From contig JBAYJT010000035.1 in NCBI GenBank assembly GCA_041664965.1, positions 1-16,451 of the forward strand: a stretch of 16,451 nucleotides of DNA. Direction: 5' to 3'. Positions 7,232 to 14,094 of this stretch are shown here, piece by piece. Made by a program: the position numbers and the translations under genes. Under the pieces are notes generated by a model. That model saw only the letters and a list, made by a program, of their open reading frames with translations. It did not search any database and was not told the origin of the DNA. Each line of letters starts with the position of its first letter. Within the stretch, counting starts at the first letter, position 1. Source of the DNA: JBAYJT01 sp041664965. GTDB lineage: Bacteria > Pseudomonadota > Gammaproteobacteria > UBA9339.

Positions 7232-7498
7232 ATGCCATATTACACATATATCCTACATAGTACTTCTATTCAACGCTATTATTGTGGTTTTAGCCAAGAT
7301 CCGCATAGGCGTTTACGAGAGCATAATGATCCAAATTATACACTCAGCAAAACTACTAAAAGATTTCCTGGGCCATGGAAACTTGTTTGGACTGAAAAAC
7401 ATCTGACTGCCAGTGAAGCAATGAAGCAGGAAAAACAAATCAAAAAACGAGGCATTGGAAGATTTTTACAAGATTCAAATAAAATGCCTCAGCGGTAG
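7232..7498 (+). CDS. Small GIY-YIG nuclease family protein
   Basis: An 88-residue single-domain protein of the GIY-YIG endonuclease superfamily, in the short YhbQ/UPF0213-like group. Visible core: YTYIL at 4-8 (GIY strand), YYCGF at 16-20 (YIG strand), RRLREHN at 26-32 with the conserved Arg, PGPWKLVW at 46-53, and the helix SEAMKQEKQIKKR at 61-73 with the metal-binding Glu position. The family cuts DNA in homing endonucleases and repair enzymes; the role of the short members is poorly known. There is no visible Shine-Dalgarno, and upstream sequence is shared with the opposing tRNA promoter. The last codons (Pro-Gln-Arg-stop) are read from the D-arm sequence of relic E3, so the gene's end is formed by that repeat. 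Confidence 0.85.
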   Translation: MPYYTYILHSTSIQRYYCGFSQDPHRRLREHNDPNYTLSKTTKRFPGPWKLVWTEKHLTASEAMKQEKQIKKRGIGRFLQDSNKMPQR

Positions 7499-7560
7499 AG
7501 TCACGCTGTAGCGTGATTAATCACTTGGTCGGCGGTTCAATCCCGATTCTCCGGAGCCAG
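7487..7560 (+). repeat. tRNA-Asn-like relic E3 with palindrome; overlaps the GIY-YIG stop
   Basis: On the plus strand CTCAGCGGTAGAG is followed by the palindrome TCACGCTGTAGCGTGA (7501-7516). After it, TTAATCACTTGG through TTCAATCCCG matches the real tRNA-Asn base for base. The 3' end CGGAGCCAG keeps the GGAG-CCA end of the tRNA, and similarity continues into the next bases (GCCAGTTTT against GCCAGCTTT). The 5' acceptor half is absent. It is inverted relative to E1, E2 and the tRNA gene. Confidence 0.8.
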
Positions 7561-7565
7561 TTTTA

Positions 7566-7907
7566 TCACCCCGGAGGCCATTTCATTGGCCTTCCGCCCA
7601 TTAAATGCATATGCAGATGGTAAACTACTTGCCCACCACCGGCATTGCAATTTATCAAGGTACGATAGCCTGGTTCAGCAATGCCTAAATCGCTAGCTAT
7701 TTTTTTTGCTACTAAAAACATATGCCCAACTAAATTCGCGTCTTCTTCAGTTAAGTCATTTAATGTGGCAATGTGTCTACGAGGAATAATAAGCTTATGT
7801 AGTGGCGCTTTTGGATAGATATCATCAAAAACCACAACCTGATCATCTTCAAAAATAATCTTAGCCGGCAGGAAGCCATTAACTATTTGACAAAAAATGC
7901 AATCCAT
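7566..7907 (-). CDS. HIT-family (HinT-like) nucleotide hydrolase
   Basis: A 113-residue histidine-triad protein of the HinT/PKCI branch, which hydrolyses purine nucleoside phosphoramidates such as AMP-lysine. It begins MDCIFCQIVNG, carries the catalytic triad HLHMHLMGG, and ends in the family-typical GRPMKWPPG. The ATG at 7907 follows GAGG by seven bases; an in-frame TTG two codons upstream is less likely. Its stop lies five bases from relic E3. It is probably a monocistronic housekeeping gene that the repeat cassette has come to neighbour. Confidence 0.92.
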   Translation of the reverse strand: MDCIFCQIVNGFLPAKIIFEDDQVVVFDDIYPKAPLHKLIIPRRHIATLNDLTEEDANLVGHMFLVAKKIASDLGIAEPGYRTLINCNAGGGQVVYHLHMHLMGGRPMKWPPG

Positions 7908-7936
7908 AATCAAACCTCTATTTTAAAATATAACCT

Positions 7937-7971
7937 ATTGATTTTAAAAGAAAACGCGTAGACATGTTTTT
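7937..7971 (+). repeat. 35-bp dispersed repeat, copy 3
   Basis: ATTGATTTTAAAAGAAA, variable ACGCG, then TAGACATGTTTTT. It ends three bases before the stop codon of the DUF1016 gene and fills most of the gap to the HIT gene. Confidence 0.75.
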
Positions 7972-7974
7972 TAC

Positions 7975-9090
7975 TCAAAGGTCTTTTTTTCCTTTCAAAT
8001 TTTTAAACTCTTGTATCCATTCCGCCACCTTTTGTTGTAGTAAATGCTTGTCTGGCAAATAGAGAGTGTATTCTGAAGCATAGATGTTAGCATTTTTGGG
8101 CAAAGTAAGCTCCACCAACATATTATTTTTCTTTTTACACAAAAGAATACCTATAGTAGGCTTTTCGTAATCTTGTTTGACAAATCGGTCGTAGTAATTC
8201 ACGTACATTTGCATTTGCCCCAAATCCTGATGTGTTAGTTTATCGATTTTTAAGTCGAGCAACACATAACAGTGCAATAATCTGTTGTAAAATACCAAAT
8301 CAACGTAAAAATGTTGTTCATCAAAAGTAAACCGTTTTTGACGGGCCTCAAACAAAAAACCTTTACCTAGTTCCAATAAGAAATTATTGAGTTTAGATAT
8401 TATTGCCCGTTCCATATCTGACTCAGAGTATGCTGAGTGTTCTTCTAAGCCTAAAAACTCCAGGGACAAAGGATTTTTCAATAAGTCTTCAGGCTTTTCA
8501 ATAACATGGCCTTCATTCGCTAACTTAATAACTTCGTTTTTATTGCGGCTTAATGCTAATCGCTCGTAGAGGCTGGAGTGGTATTGTCGTTTTAAATCTT
8601 GCAAGCTCCATTTGCATGAAAAAGATTCCAGCTCGTAAAAACTACGTTCAGCAGGGTTTTCAATGCGCATAAGAATTAGGTAGTGTGACCAACTCAAAAC
8701 AAATTTAGGAAAAGATGTTGAGTAAGAACTAACAGATTTAACAGAATGTATCTGCAAAATTGCTTGCTTCTTAGTATTCTCTAATTTCGTCAAGGGTGTT
8801 GACGAAATTGTACGTGAATAGGTTTTATAAAAAAAACGCATTCTATCAAGATTTTCTACCGAAAACCCTTTACCAAAACTTCCCGTTAGTCGATTTGATA
8901 AATCTTTTAACACAGCCTTTCCGTATTCAGCTCGTAATTTACCTCTCTGCTCATCTTCCACTATCATCTTACCTATTTCAAAGTAAGTGTGAACCATAGT
9001 GAGATTTATTGTTGTAGCTACCTTTTGACGAGCATGTTCTATCAATTCAGCGATCTTTTTGTAAAGTCGATCTTCTTGTAATTTATTCAT
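7975..9090 (-). CDS. DUF1016/YhcG-family PD-(D/E)XK nuclease
   Basis: A 371-residue protein with the two-part YhcG layout. Residues 1 to about 155 form the helical DUF1016 N-terminal domain (YFEIGKMIVEDEQRGKLRAEYGKAVL). Residues from about 205 form a restriction-endonuclease-like domain with FYVDLVFYNR (D264) and VLLDLKIDKL (D279-L-K281), i.e. the D...(D/E)xK metal site, followed by GQMQMYVNYYD. Members occur near restriction-modification and other defence or mobile loci and are assumed to act on nucleic acid; the precise job is unknown. Here it stands alone. The ATG at 9090 has AGGG seven bases upstream. A much stronger AAGGAGGT lies 20 bases away, too far for normal use. Confidence 0.88.
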   Translation of the reverse strand: MNKLQEDRLYKKIAELIEHARQKVATTINLTMVHTYFEIGKMIVEDEQRGKLRAEYGKAVLKDLSNRLTGSFGKGFSVENLDRMRFFYKTYSRTISSTPLTKLENTKKQAILQIHSVKSVSSYSTSFPKFVLSWSHYLILMRIENPAERSFYELESFSCKWSLQDLKRQYHSSLYERLALSRNKNEVIKLANEGHVIEKPEDLLKNPLSLEFLGLEEHSAYSESDMERAIISKLNNFLLELGKGFLFEARQKRFTFDEQHFYVDLVFYNRLLHCYVLLDLKIDKLTHQDLGQMQMYVNYYDRFVKQDYEKPTIGILLCKKKNNMLVELTLPKNANIYASEYTLYLPDKHLLQQKVAEWIQEFKNLKGKKDL

Positions 9091-9110
9091 ATCATTGCCC
9101 TATGTTTATT

Positions 9111-9118
9111 ACCTCCTT
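9111..9118 (-). promoter_or_regulatory. Strong Shine-Dalgarno without a properly spaced start codon
   Basis: AAGGAGGT on the minus strand is a near-perfect anti-SD match, but no ATG, GTG or TTG lies 5-10 bases downstream. The DUF1016 start is 20 bases away, with a TAG in frame between. A weak TATAGA lies just upstream at about 9130. It may be a standby site, or a relic of an older start. Confidence 0.35.
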
Positions 9119-9218
9119 GTGCCATTAATTCTATAATTAATCAAAAACCCTAGCAATTTTAACAGATTGCGGCTAAAATTATTAGCTTTATAGGAGCGCC
9201 AAAATTTGGAGATCACTA

Positions 9219-9632
9219 ATGACTAACAAGCAAAAGAGGATTTTGGTTGTAGAAGACGATGAAAATGGACAAGTAGCGGCTAAGTTGGCTTTAGAAGAAT
9301 TGCATTGTATTGTAGATTTGGCCGATTGTGGGCGAGAAGCATTGAAGCTTTTTCGCGATAATCAATACGATTTAGTGTTTATGGATATAGCCATTTTGGA
9401 TATGGATGGATTTACTATTACGGAACAATTTCGTCAAATCGAAAAGGATAAAAGCAATAAACCAGTTCCTATTTTAGCTCTTAGCGCTTATGACGACACT
9501 AGCTTCAAAAAGCGCGCTTTTGCTGTTGGTATCGACAATTATTTATTGAAACCCATCACAGTTCCTAAGTGCCGTAAAATATTAAAGCAGCTTTTTCCTA
9601 AGACCGAGAAGAAGTCCGCGTCGGGTCGGTAA
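9219..9632 (+). CDS. Single-domain CheY-like response regulator
   Basis: A 137-residue receiver domain without an output domain. Acidic pocket E12-D13-D14 (VVEDDE), phosphoacceptor D56 (LVFMDIAILDMDG), switch Ser 89 (LALSA) and conserved K111 (LLKP) are all present, so it should be phosphorylatable. GGAG lies eight bases before the ATG. No histidine kinase gene is adjacent, so it probably works with a hybrid kinase encoded elsewhere. The Lys/Ser-rich end (TEKKSASGR) comes from a 35-bp convergent overlap with the 3' end of tolR on the other strand. Confidence 0.9.
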   Translation: MTNKQKRILVVEDDENGQVAAKLALEELHCIVDLADCGREALKLFRDNQYDLVFMDIAILDMDGFTITEQFRQIEKDKSNKPVPILALSAYDDTSFKKRAFAVGIDNYLLKPITVPKCRKILKQLFPKTEKKSASGR

Positions 9633-10056
9633 CTAATCCAACCTGCCCTGCTCCTGCTTTTTTGAGTAGAACCATGGCTTCTACTACTTTGCCATAGCCA
9701 ACGCTGCCGTCCCCTTTCACAAATACTTGTCTCTCACGACCAGTAGAATTTTTACTGGCAGAAATAGCGGATGCGACCTGCTTTTGCATTGTTTCCGGAT
9801 CGATTATTTGATGTGGATTAGATGCGATATTTAGATAGTAATTTCCTCTGCTATCTATCGACAAAACAATCGGTTCTGCCTGTTTTTGTGGTAGAGCCGC
9901 TGTTGCAACTTTAGGTAAATTAACTTGTACGCCTTGCGTTAAAAGCGGCGCCGTTATCATGAAAATAACTAAAAGTACCAACATCACGTCTATATAGGGC
10001 ACAACATTGATTTCAGCCATAGCGCTATAGCGTTTACGCTTTCTGTTATTTTGCAT
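9598..10056 (-). CDS. tolR: TolR, biopolymer transport protein of the Tol-Pal system
   Basis: Inner-membrane protein that, with TolQ, forms the proton-driven motor energising TolA for outer-membrane constriction at division. The 152 residues start with a basic cytoplasmic stretch, then MAEINVVPYIDVMLVLLVIFMITAPLL, a single membrane span holding the essential Asp at position 23, and a periplasmic ExbD/TolR domain. ExbD is the alternative, but the sequence around the span and the TolQ-like partner favour TolR. It starts seven bases after tolQ, and the AGGT ribosome site overlaps the tolQ stop. The C-terminal coding end overlaps the convergent response regulator gene. tolA does not follow. Confidence 0.87.
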   Translation of the reverse strand: MQNNRKRKRYSAMAEINVVPYIDVMLVLLVIFMITAPLLTQGVQVNLPKVATAALPQKQAEPIVLSIDSRGNYYLNIASNPHQIIDPETMQKQVASAISASKNSTGRERQVFVKGDGSVGYGKVVEAMVLLKKAGAGQVGLVTDPTRTSSRS

Positions 10057-10063
10057 AAATTAC

Positions 10064-10756
10064 CTACTGAACTGGACTGGATTGTGTATAAGCTTGGCGA
10101 TGCAAAATGTTTGAAAATTCTTCTAAAAAAGTATCGTAGTTATTGGCAATGCGCTCGACGAAGCTAGCATAACGGTTGTAAGCAATAACAGCTGGAATAG
10201 CGGCGAAAAGGCCCATGGCGGTTGCTATTAAAGCTTCAGAAATGCCCGGAGCTACTGCAGCAATTGTGGCTTGTTGCAATGTACTAAGCGATCTAAAAGA
10301 CGTCATAATGCCCCAAACTGTGCCAAATAGGCCAACATAAGGACTAGTTGAGCCAACCGTAGCCAAAAACGGCAAGTGTCGCTCTAACTCATCCATTTCG
10401 CGCGCTAATGCTACCCGCATAGCACGTTGTACGCCCTGCAAAATCGCGTCTGGATTGTTATGTGTCTGTTTTTTTAGACGGGTGAATTCGTGAAAACCTA
10501 CGCAAAATATGTGTTCCAAACCATGTAGATTGGAGCTACGTTTGCTTAATTCCAAATAAAGCTTGGCGATATCGCCGCCGGTCCAAAAACGCTCTTCAAA
10601 ATCGCGCATAGCGGCATGAGTATCGCGAAAAAATATTCCACGCTGAAAAATCATGGTCCACGATACAACAGATGCTGCCAACAAAAGCAGCATTACTAGC
10701 TTAACAATTAGGCCAGCATTGGCGATAAAACTCCATAAGGAAGGCTCTACATTCAT
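10064..10756 (-). CDS. tolQ: TolQ, proton-channel subunit of the Tol-Pal system
   Basis: A 230-residue MotA/TolQ/ExbB family protein, the usual TolQ length. It has an N-terminal membrane span at about 12-35 (IVKLVMLLLLAASVVSWTMIFQRG) and a long cytoplasmic loop. A second span lies around the conserved LATVGSTSPYVGLFGTVWGIM, and a third around GISEALIATAMGLFAAIPAVIAYN. GGAG lies eight bases before the ATG. With tolR it makes an isolated two-gene unit; the usual ybgC upstream and tolA-tolB-pal downstream are not here. Confidence 0.9.
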   Translation of the reverse strand: MNVEPSLWSFIANAGLIVKLVMLLLLAASVVSWTMIFQRGIFFRDTHAAMRDFEERFWTGGDIAKLYLELSKRSSNLHGLEHIFCVGFHEFTRLKKQTHNNPDAILQGVQRAMRVALAREMDELERHLPFLATVGSTSPYVGLFGTVWGIMTSFRSLSTLQQATIAAVAPGISEALIATAMGLFAAIPAVIAYNRYASFVERIANNYDTFLEEFSNILHRQAYTQSSPVQ

Positions 10757-10795
10757 GAATTTTTCTCCAAATCACATGGGAAATTTTATGTTCGT

Positions 10796-10824
10796 AACAT
10801 AGCAGAAAAATATATATTGAGCAA
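10796..10824 (-). promoter_or_regulatory. Possible promoter of tolQR
   Basis: On the minus strand TTGCTC (10819-10824), a 17-base spacer and TATGTT (10796-10801) lie about 40 bases before the tolQ ATG. Both hexamers match consensus at four of six positions, so the call is tentative. Confidence 0.4.
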
Positions 10825-10913
10825 AAAAGAAAAGTTTTTATGGTTAATTTTATTCTAAGGTTAAGATGATACAGTATAGGATACCTAAAACATGCAAAAC
10901 TTAGTGAGATTTT

Positions 10914-11372
10914 ATGTTACAAACTAGCCCAGTAACTAGCAGCAGTTCATTTTTTCAATCGAGTTCCTCTTCGCCAACTGAACTACCAAAAGTCACCGCT
11001 TTAGCCCCTTCCTCGTTTCCATCGTCTCCATATCCTGGTTCACAATCGGAAACACCACCTCTTACACCTCCAGAGACATGGCCTACGGCTATGTTAACAA
11101 GTCCCAAAATACCCTTTAATAGATATCTAGAGGAAGTCGTATTTGCAAAATCCTTTGCAAAACTTAGCCCGGATATACAACACGCCCTAACAAAACTTGA
11201 GATGAATCTACATGATGGTGTAAATGAAAATGAAGCTAAAATGAATCTGAAACAAAAAGGCAGCCAATATCAGTTGGATCTTATAATACAAGACTCTAAT
11301 GCGGAGTGTAAATTTTTTGTTAAAGAACCCCCTGCCTCAGTAGCTACATGTACATCTCAAAGCAGCCAATGA
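10914..11372 (+). CDS. Unrecognised 152-residue protein with Ser/Pro-rich N-terminus
   Basis: I do not recognise this protein. Residues 1-60 are low-complexity and disordered, rich in Ser, Pro and Thr (SSSSFFQSSSSSP, TPPLTPPETWP). Residues from about 66 to 138 look like a small folded domain (RYLEEVVFAKSFAKLSPDIQHAL, then KQKGSQYQLDLIIQDSNAECKFFVKE). The C-terminus is again Ser-rich. There is no signal peptide. The ATG at 10914 has a weak GAG site five bases upstream. The last 16 bases overlap the 3' end of engB on the opposite strand. The Ser-rich low complexity recalls the orphan protein at 5799-6374; a shared function is not shown. Confidence 0.6.
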   Translation: MLQTSPVTSSSSFFQSSSSSPTELPKVTALAPSSFPSSPYPGSQSETPPLTPPETWPTAMLTSPKIPFNRYLEEVVFAKSFAKLSPDIQHALTKLEMNLHDGVNENEAKMNLKQKGSQYQLDLIIQDSNAECKFFVKEPPASVATCTSQSSQ

Positions 11373-11944
11373 TCAAGTTCGGTTAAAACATCGCCAAGTC
11401 CGGTTTTATTTTCTGCGGAAAAAACATGGGCTGAGCAATTAGGTATTTCGTTTTGGACGAATTTTAAGGCTGCCACGGCTTCCGTTCTTGTTAATTTATC
11501 GATTTTAGTAAGTAAGATACATATAGGCAAATTTGCTTCTTTGGCCCAAGAAATAAGCTTTAAATCTTGTGGCTTTAACGGATGGCGACTGTCGGTTAAT
11601 ACAAACAAGCCGACTAAACTTTCTCTCTTCTGTAAGTAAGAATTAGTCATTTCTTGTAATTCTTCGCGTTTTTTAAGCGGTACTTTGGCGTAGCCATAAC
11701 CAGGTAAATCGATGATTCTAGTTTTCTGATCTAAAACAAAAACATTTATAAACTGCGTAACACCTGGCGTTTTTCCTACGCGCGCGAGATTTTTTTCTCC
11801 AGCTAAAGTATTAAGCATGCTAGACTTGCCAACGTTGGATGCACCAATAAAAGCTACCTCTTTGCCAAAATCAGGCGGTAGCGATTTTAAATCTGGAGCA
11901 CTCAGCAAAAACTTAAGATTATTCTGATAGCGGTTCTTCTTCAT
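11357..11944 (-). CDS. engB: Ribosome biogenesis GTPase EngB/YsxC (YihA)
   Basis: Essential TrmE-Era-type GTPase needed for late assembly of the large ribosomal subunit. G motifs of the 195-residue protein: G1 GASNVGKSS at 34-42, G2 Thr in GKTPGVTQ, G3 DLPGYG at 79-84, G4 TKID at 146-149, and a G5-like SAE near 170. I use the ATG at 11944 (MKKNRYQN), which gives the family's normal N-terminus; a GTG four codons upstream is possible. The start lies inside mrdA, overlapping it by 26 bases in another frame without a good ribosome site. That suggests translational coupling to the PBP2 gene. The 3' end overlaps a convergent orphan gene by 16 bases. Confidence 0.93.
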   Translation of the reverse strand: MKKNRYQNNLKFLLSAPDLKSLPPDFGKEVAFIGASNVGKSSMLNTLAGEKNLARVGKTPGVTQFINVFVLDQKTRIIDLPGYGYAKVPLKKREELQEMTNSYLQKRESLVGLFVLTDSRHPLKPQDLKLISWAKEANLPICILLTKIDKLTRTEAVAALKFVQNEIPNCSAHVFSAENKTGLGDVLTELDHWLL

Positions 11945-13844
11945 CTTGATTATCACTTTGATTAGTACTTATTTGGGTTGCTTTTGGGGTATTATTATTT
12001 AATTGCTCTTTGGGTAGTAAGTAAGAGTCCAAAACTTTACGCGCGATGCTACCAGCAATTACGCTATTTTCAGCCACTACGGCTATGGCGATTTTGGGAT
12101 GATCTACAGGTGCAAAAGCAATAAAGAGCGAATGATTGCGCAAACGTTTAGCAAACCTGGTTTCTTCTGCGCTTTGATTTTCATCTAGATAATGGCGGAA
12201 AAGTTGCGCTGTACCAGTTTTGGCTGCCACCGTGTACTTAGCATCTGTACCGAAATGTATCCGCCCCGTTCCCCAAGGATTTACACTTGTAATTACTCCT
12301 TGCATAGCTTTAATTACGACGTCCCATGTTTTATTTTTCTTCAAAACGATTTTGCTATTGAGAGTTGGCTTTACTGCACTTACCCTGCCTTGATAATCTT
12401 GAGTTTTATAAAGCAAGTGTGGTCGAAACAGTAGCCCACGCATGGCGATGCCTGCTGTTGCATGTGCCAACTGCAAAGGCGTCGTCAACATAAACCCCTG
12501 TCCAATACCGGTAATAACTGTATAACCAGGGTACCAGGGACTTCCTGTTTTCGCTAATTTCCACTCTGGAGATGGAACGATCCCTGATAATTCTTCACCC
12601 AAATCAATTCCAGTCTTTTGTCCAAAATCAAAACGGTGCAAGATATTGTCTATAGCAGTAATTCCAAGCTTTACAGCTAAATTATAAAAAAAAGTATCGC
12701 AAGACACGATGATAGATTGTGCAACATTTACCGTTCCGTGCCCGAGATGTGTCCAATCGTGATATATATGTGTGGAATTCGGCAGTTTAAACCAACCAGG
12801 ATCATTTATGGTGTAATCAGGAGTTATAACTCCGCTATCCAGGCCCTGTATAGCCAGGAATGGCTTTATGGTTGAGCCAGGAGAAAATTGGCCACGCACA
12901 GAGCGATTATACATCGGTTTATCCGGCGAATTTTGGAGATTTTTAAACACTTTTTGCGAAATGCCGGCTACGAATAAGTTTGGGTCATAAGTCGGGCTGC
13001 TGACCATAGCCAAAACTTCACCATTTTGCGGATTGATAGCAACTAATCCACCATTTTCTTTGCCAAAAGCATTTTGGGCGGTTTTTTGCAATTTACTGTC
13101 AATAGTTAAATAAATATTGGAACCAGCTTGAGGCTGTATGCGCTTTAAAACTCGCACTATACGCGAGGATGCGTCGATTTCAACTTGTTGATAGCCGATA
13201 GTTCCGTGCAACATATCTTCGTATGATTTTTCAATGCCAATTTTGCCAATAAAATTACTAGCACTGTAGTTGACTGCGTCTATATTCTTAAGATCCTTAG
13301 CATTTATGCGACTCATGTAACCTAAAACGCTCACCAAATCAGGTCCTTCTGGGTAATAGCGAATAGAATGTACATTGACAGAAAATCCTGGGAGACGATA
13401 ACGATCTAAGTAAAACTGAAAAACTTCATCCTGGGTTAAATTAATTTTAATTGGGATTGGCTTTAGACGTTGGTGCCCTTCCCAATTGTTATCAAAGTCT
13501 TCACGTTCTTCGGGTGTTAATGGAAGAATTTTTTGTAAGATAGCTAGTTCTTCGTCTAAATTTTCTACTTCCGCTGGCACAACGTCTAAACTGAAAATAG
13601 ATTTGTTATCAGCTAAAAGAATACCATTTCGGTCGTATATCAGGCCCCGATTGGGTTCTACCGGCAATAAGATAAGATGATTTTGCTCAGATAAAGTATT
13701 GTAAAGTTTATGTTGCCAAACTTGCAAATAAAAAAGCCGCGCCAATAAAATTCCAGTAAGAACTAGAATAAAAATGCCAACAATGAGCAGTCGCCTTTGG
13801 AAAAGACGAACTTCATTTTGATGATTTTTGATGATGTTTTTCAT
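11919..13844 (-). CDS. mrdA: Penicillin-binding protein 2 (elongasome peptidoglycan transpeptidase)
   Basis: Inner-membrane DD-transpeptidase that cross-links peptidoglycan during rod elongation, working with RodA and MreBCD. The 641-residue protein has a short cytoplasmic N-terminus, one membrane span at about 19-41, a PBP dimerisation domain, and a transpeptidase domain. Catalytic motifs: STIK at 324-327 (Ser324), SCD at 381-383, the PBP2-typical variant of SxN, and KTGT at 542-545. The acidic, Asn/Gln-rich tail (about 612-641) looks disordered and its final part overlaps engB. No Shine-Dalgarno is obvious before the ATG. A REP-like hairpin lies 29 bp upstream. rodA, the common partner, is not adjacent; engB follows instead. 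Confidence 0.95.
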   Translation of the reverse strand: MKNIIKNHQNEVRLFQRRLLIVGIFILVLTGILLARLFYLQVWQHKLYNTLSEQNHLILLPVEPNRGLIYDRNGILLADNKSIFSLDVVPAEVENLDEELAILQKILPLTPEEREDFDNNWEGHQRLKPIPIKINLTQDEVFQFYLDRYRLPGFSVNVHSIRYYPEGPDLVSVLGYMSRINAKDLKNIDAVNYSASNFIGKIGIEKSYEDMLHGTIGYQQVEIDASSRIVRVLKRIQPQAGSNIYLTIDSKLQKTAQNAFGKENGGLVAINPQNGEVLAMVSSPTYDPNLFVAGISQKVFKNLQNSPDKPMYNRSVRGQFSPGSTIKPFLAIQGLDSGVITPDYTINDPGWFKLPNSTHIYHDWTHLGHGTVNVAQSIIVSCDTFFYNLAVKLGITAIDNILHRFDFGQKTGIDLGEELSGIVPSPEWKLAKTGSPWYPGYTVITGIGQGFMLTTPLQLAHATAGIAMRGLLFRPHLLYKTQDYQGRVSAVKPTLNSKIVLKKNKTWDVVIKAMQGVITSVNPWGTGRIHFGTDAKYTVAAKTGTAQLFRHYLDENQSAEETRFAKRLRNHSLFIAFAPVDHPKIAIAVVAENSVIAGSIARKVLDSYLLPKEQLNNNTPKATQISTNQSDNQDEEEPLSE

Positions 13845-13872
13845 TATTAGGACGATATTTGATCGAACACAA

Positions 13873-13904
13873 CGTCATCCCGCGACTTAATCGCGGGATC
13901 CAGG
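13873..13904 (+). repeat. REP-like palindrome, left copy
   Basis: CGTCATCCCGCGACTTAATC and the following GCGGGATCCAGG form a hairpin with stem CCCGCGA/TCGCGGG. Hairpins of this GTCATCCCGCGA...GGATCCAG type are dispersed in many proteobacterial genomes. The copy at 14031-14061 is its inverted relative. Confidence 0.7.
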
Positions 13905-13944
13905 GTGCCTTAGTTTAGCTGACCTATGTTTCACAATACAACCA

Positions 13945-13979
13945 TTTGATTTATCAGAATTTATTATAGACATGTTTTT
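13945..13979 (+). repeat. 35-bp dispersed repeat, copy 4 (divergent)
   Basis: TTTGATTTATCAGAATT, variable bases, then TAGACATGTTTTT, with the same 35-bp length as the other copies but more substitutions in the first half. It lies between the two inverted REP-like palindromes. The 255-bp gap 13845-14099 holds only repeats and no gene. Confidence 0.6.
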
Positions 13980-14030
13980 TATTTTCTAATCTCGTGGTTT
14001 GGACGAGGTCCAAAATCTCAAATTGATTCT

Positions 14031-14061
14031 CTAGATTCCGCGATCAAGTCGCGGAATGACG
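14031..14061 (-). repeat. REP-like palindrome, right copy (inverted)
   Basis: The hairpin TTCCGCGATCAAGTCGCGGAA (8-bp stem) lies in the unit CTAGATTCCG to AATGACG. Its reverse complement aligns with 13873-13904 except for paired changes in the stem (CCCGCGA/TCGCGGG against TCCGCGA/TCGCGGA) and a few flanking bases. Confidence 0.7.
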
Positions 14062-14070
14062 ACTCTTATA

Positions 14071-14094
14071 ATTCATCATTCATAATTTATAATT
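14071..14094 (+). repeat. AT-rich 24-bp repeat after lptG
   Basis: These 24 bases are identical to 784-807, after the nagB stop codon. In both places the repeat begins within ten bases of a stop codon of a minus-strand gene and in the same orientation. Its middle is also present, inverted, at 701-716. Confidence 0.65.

Larger units (their letters stand above)
7104..7560. mobile_element. Putative GIY-YIG cassette bounded by inverted tRNA-Asn-like hairpin repeats
   Basis: Relic E2 (7104-7165, minus) and relic E3 (7487-7560, plus) form inverted ends, with their tRNA 3' sides pointing outwards, around a single GIY-YIG nuclease gene. Both share GGTAGAG, a 16-nt palindrome and TTAATCACTTG. The arrangement, an endonuclease gene between hairpin-bearing inverted repeats derived from the neighbouring tRNA, is what a small mobile unit would look like. 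Mobility is inferred; no target duplication was seen. Confidence 0.45.
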
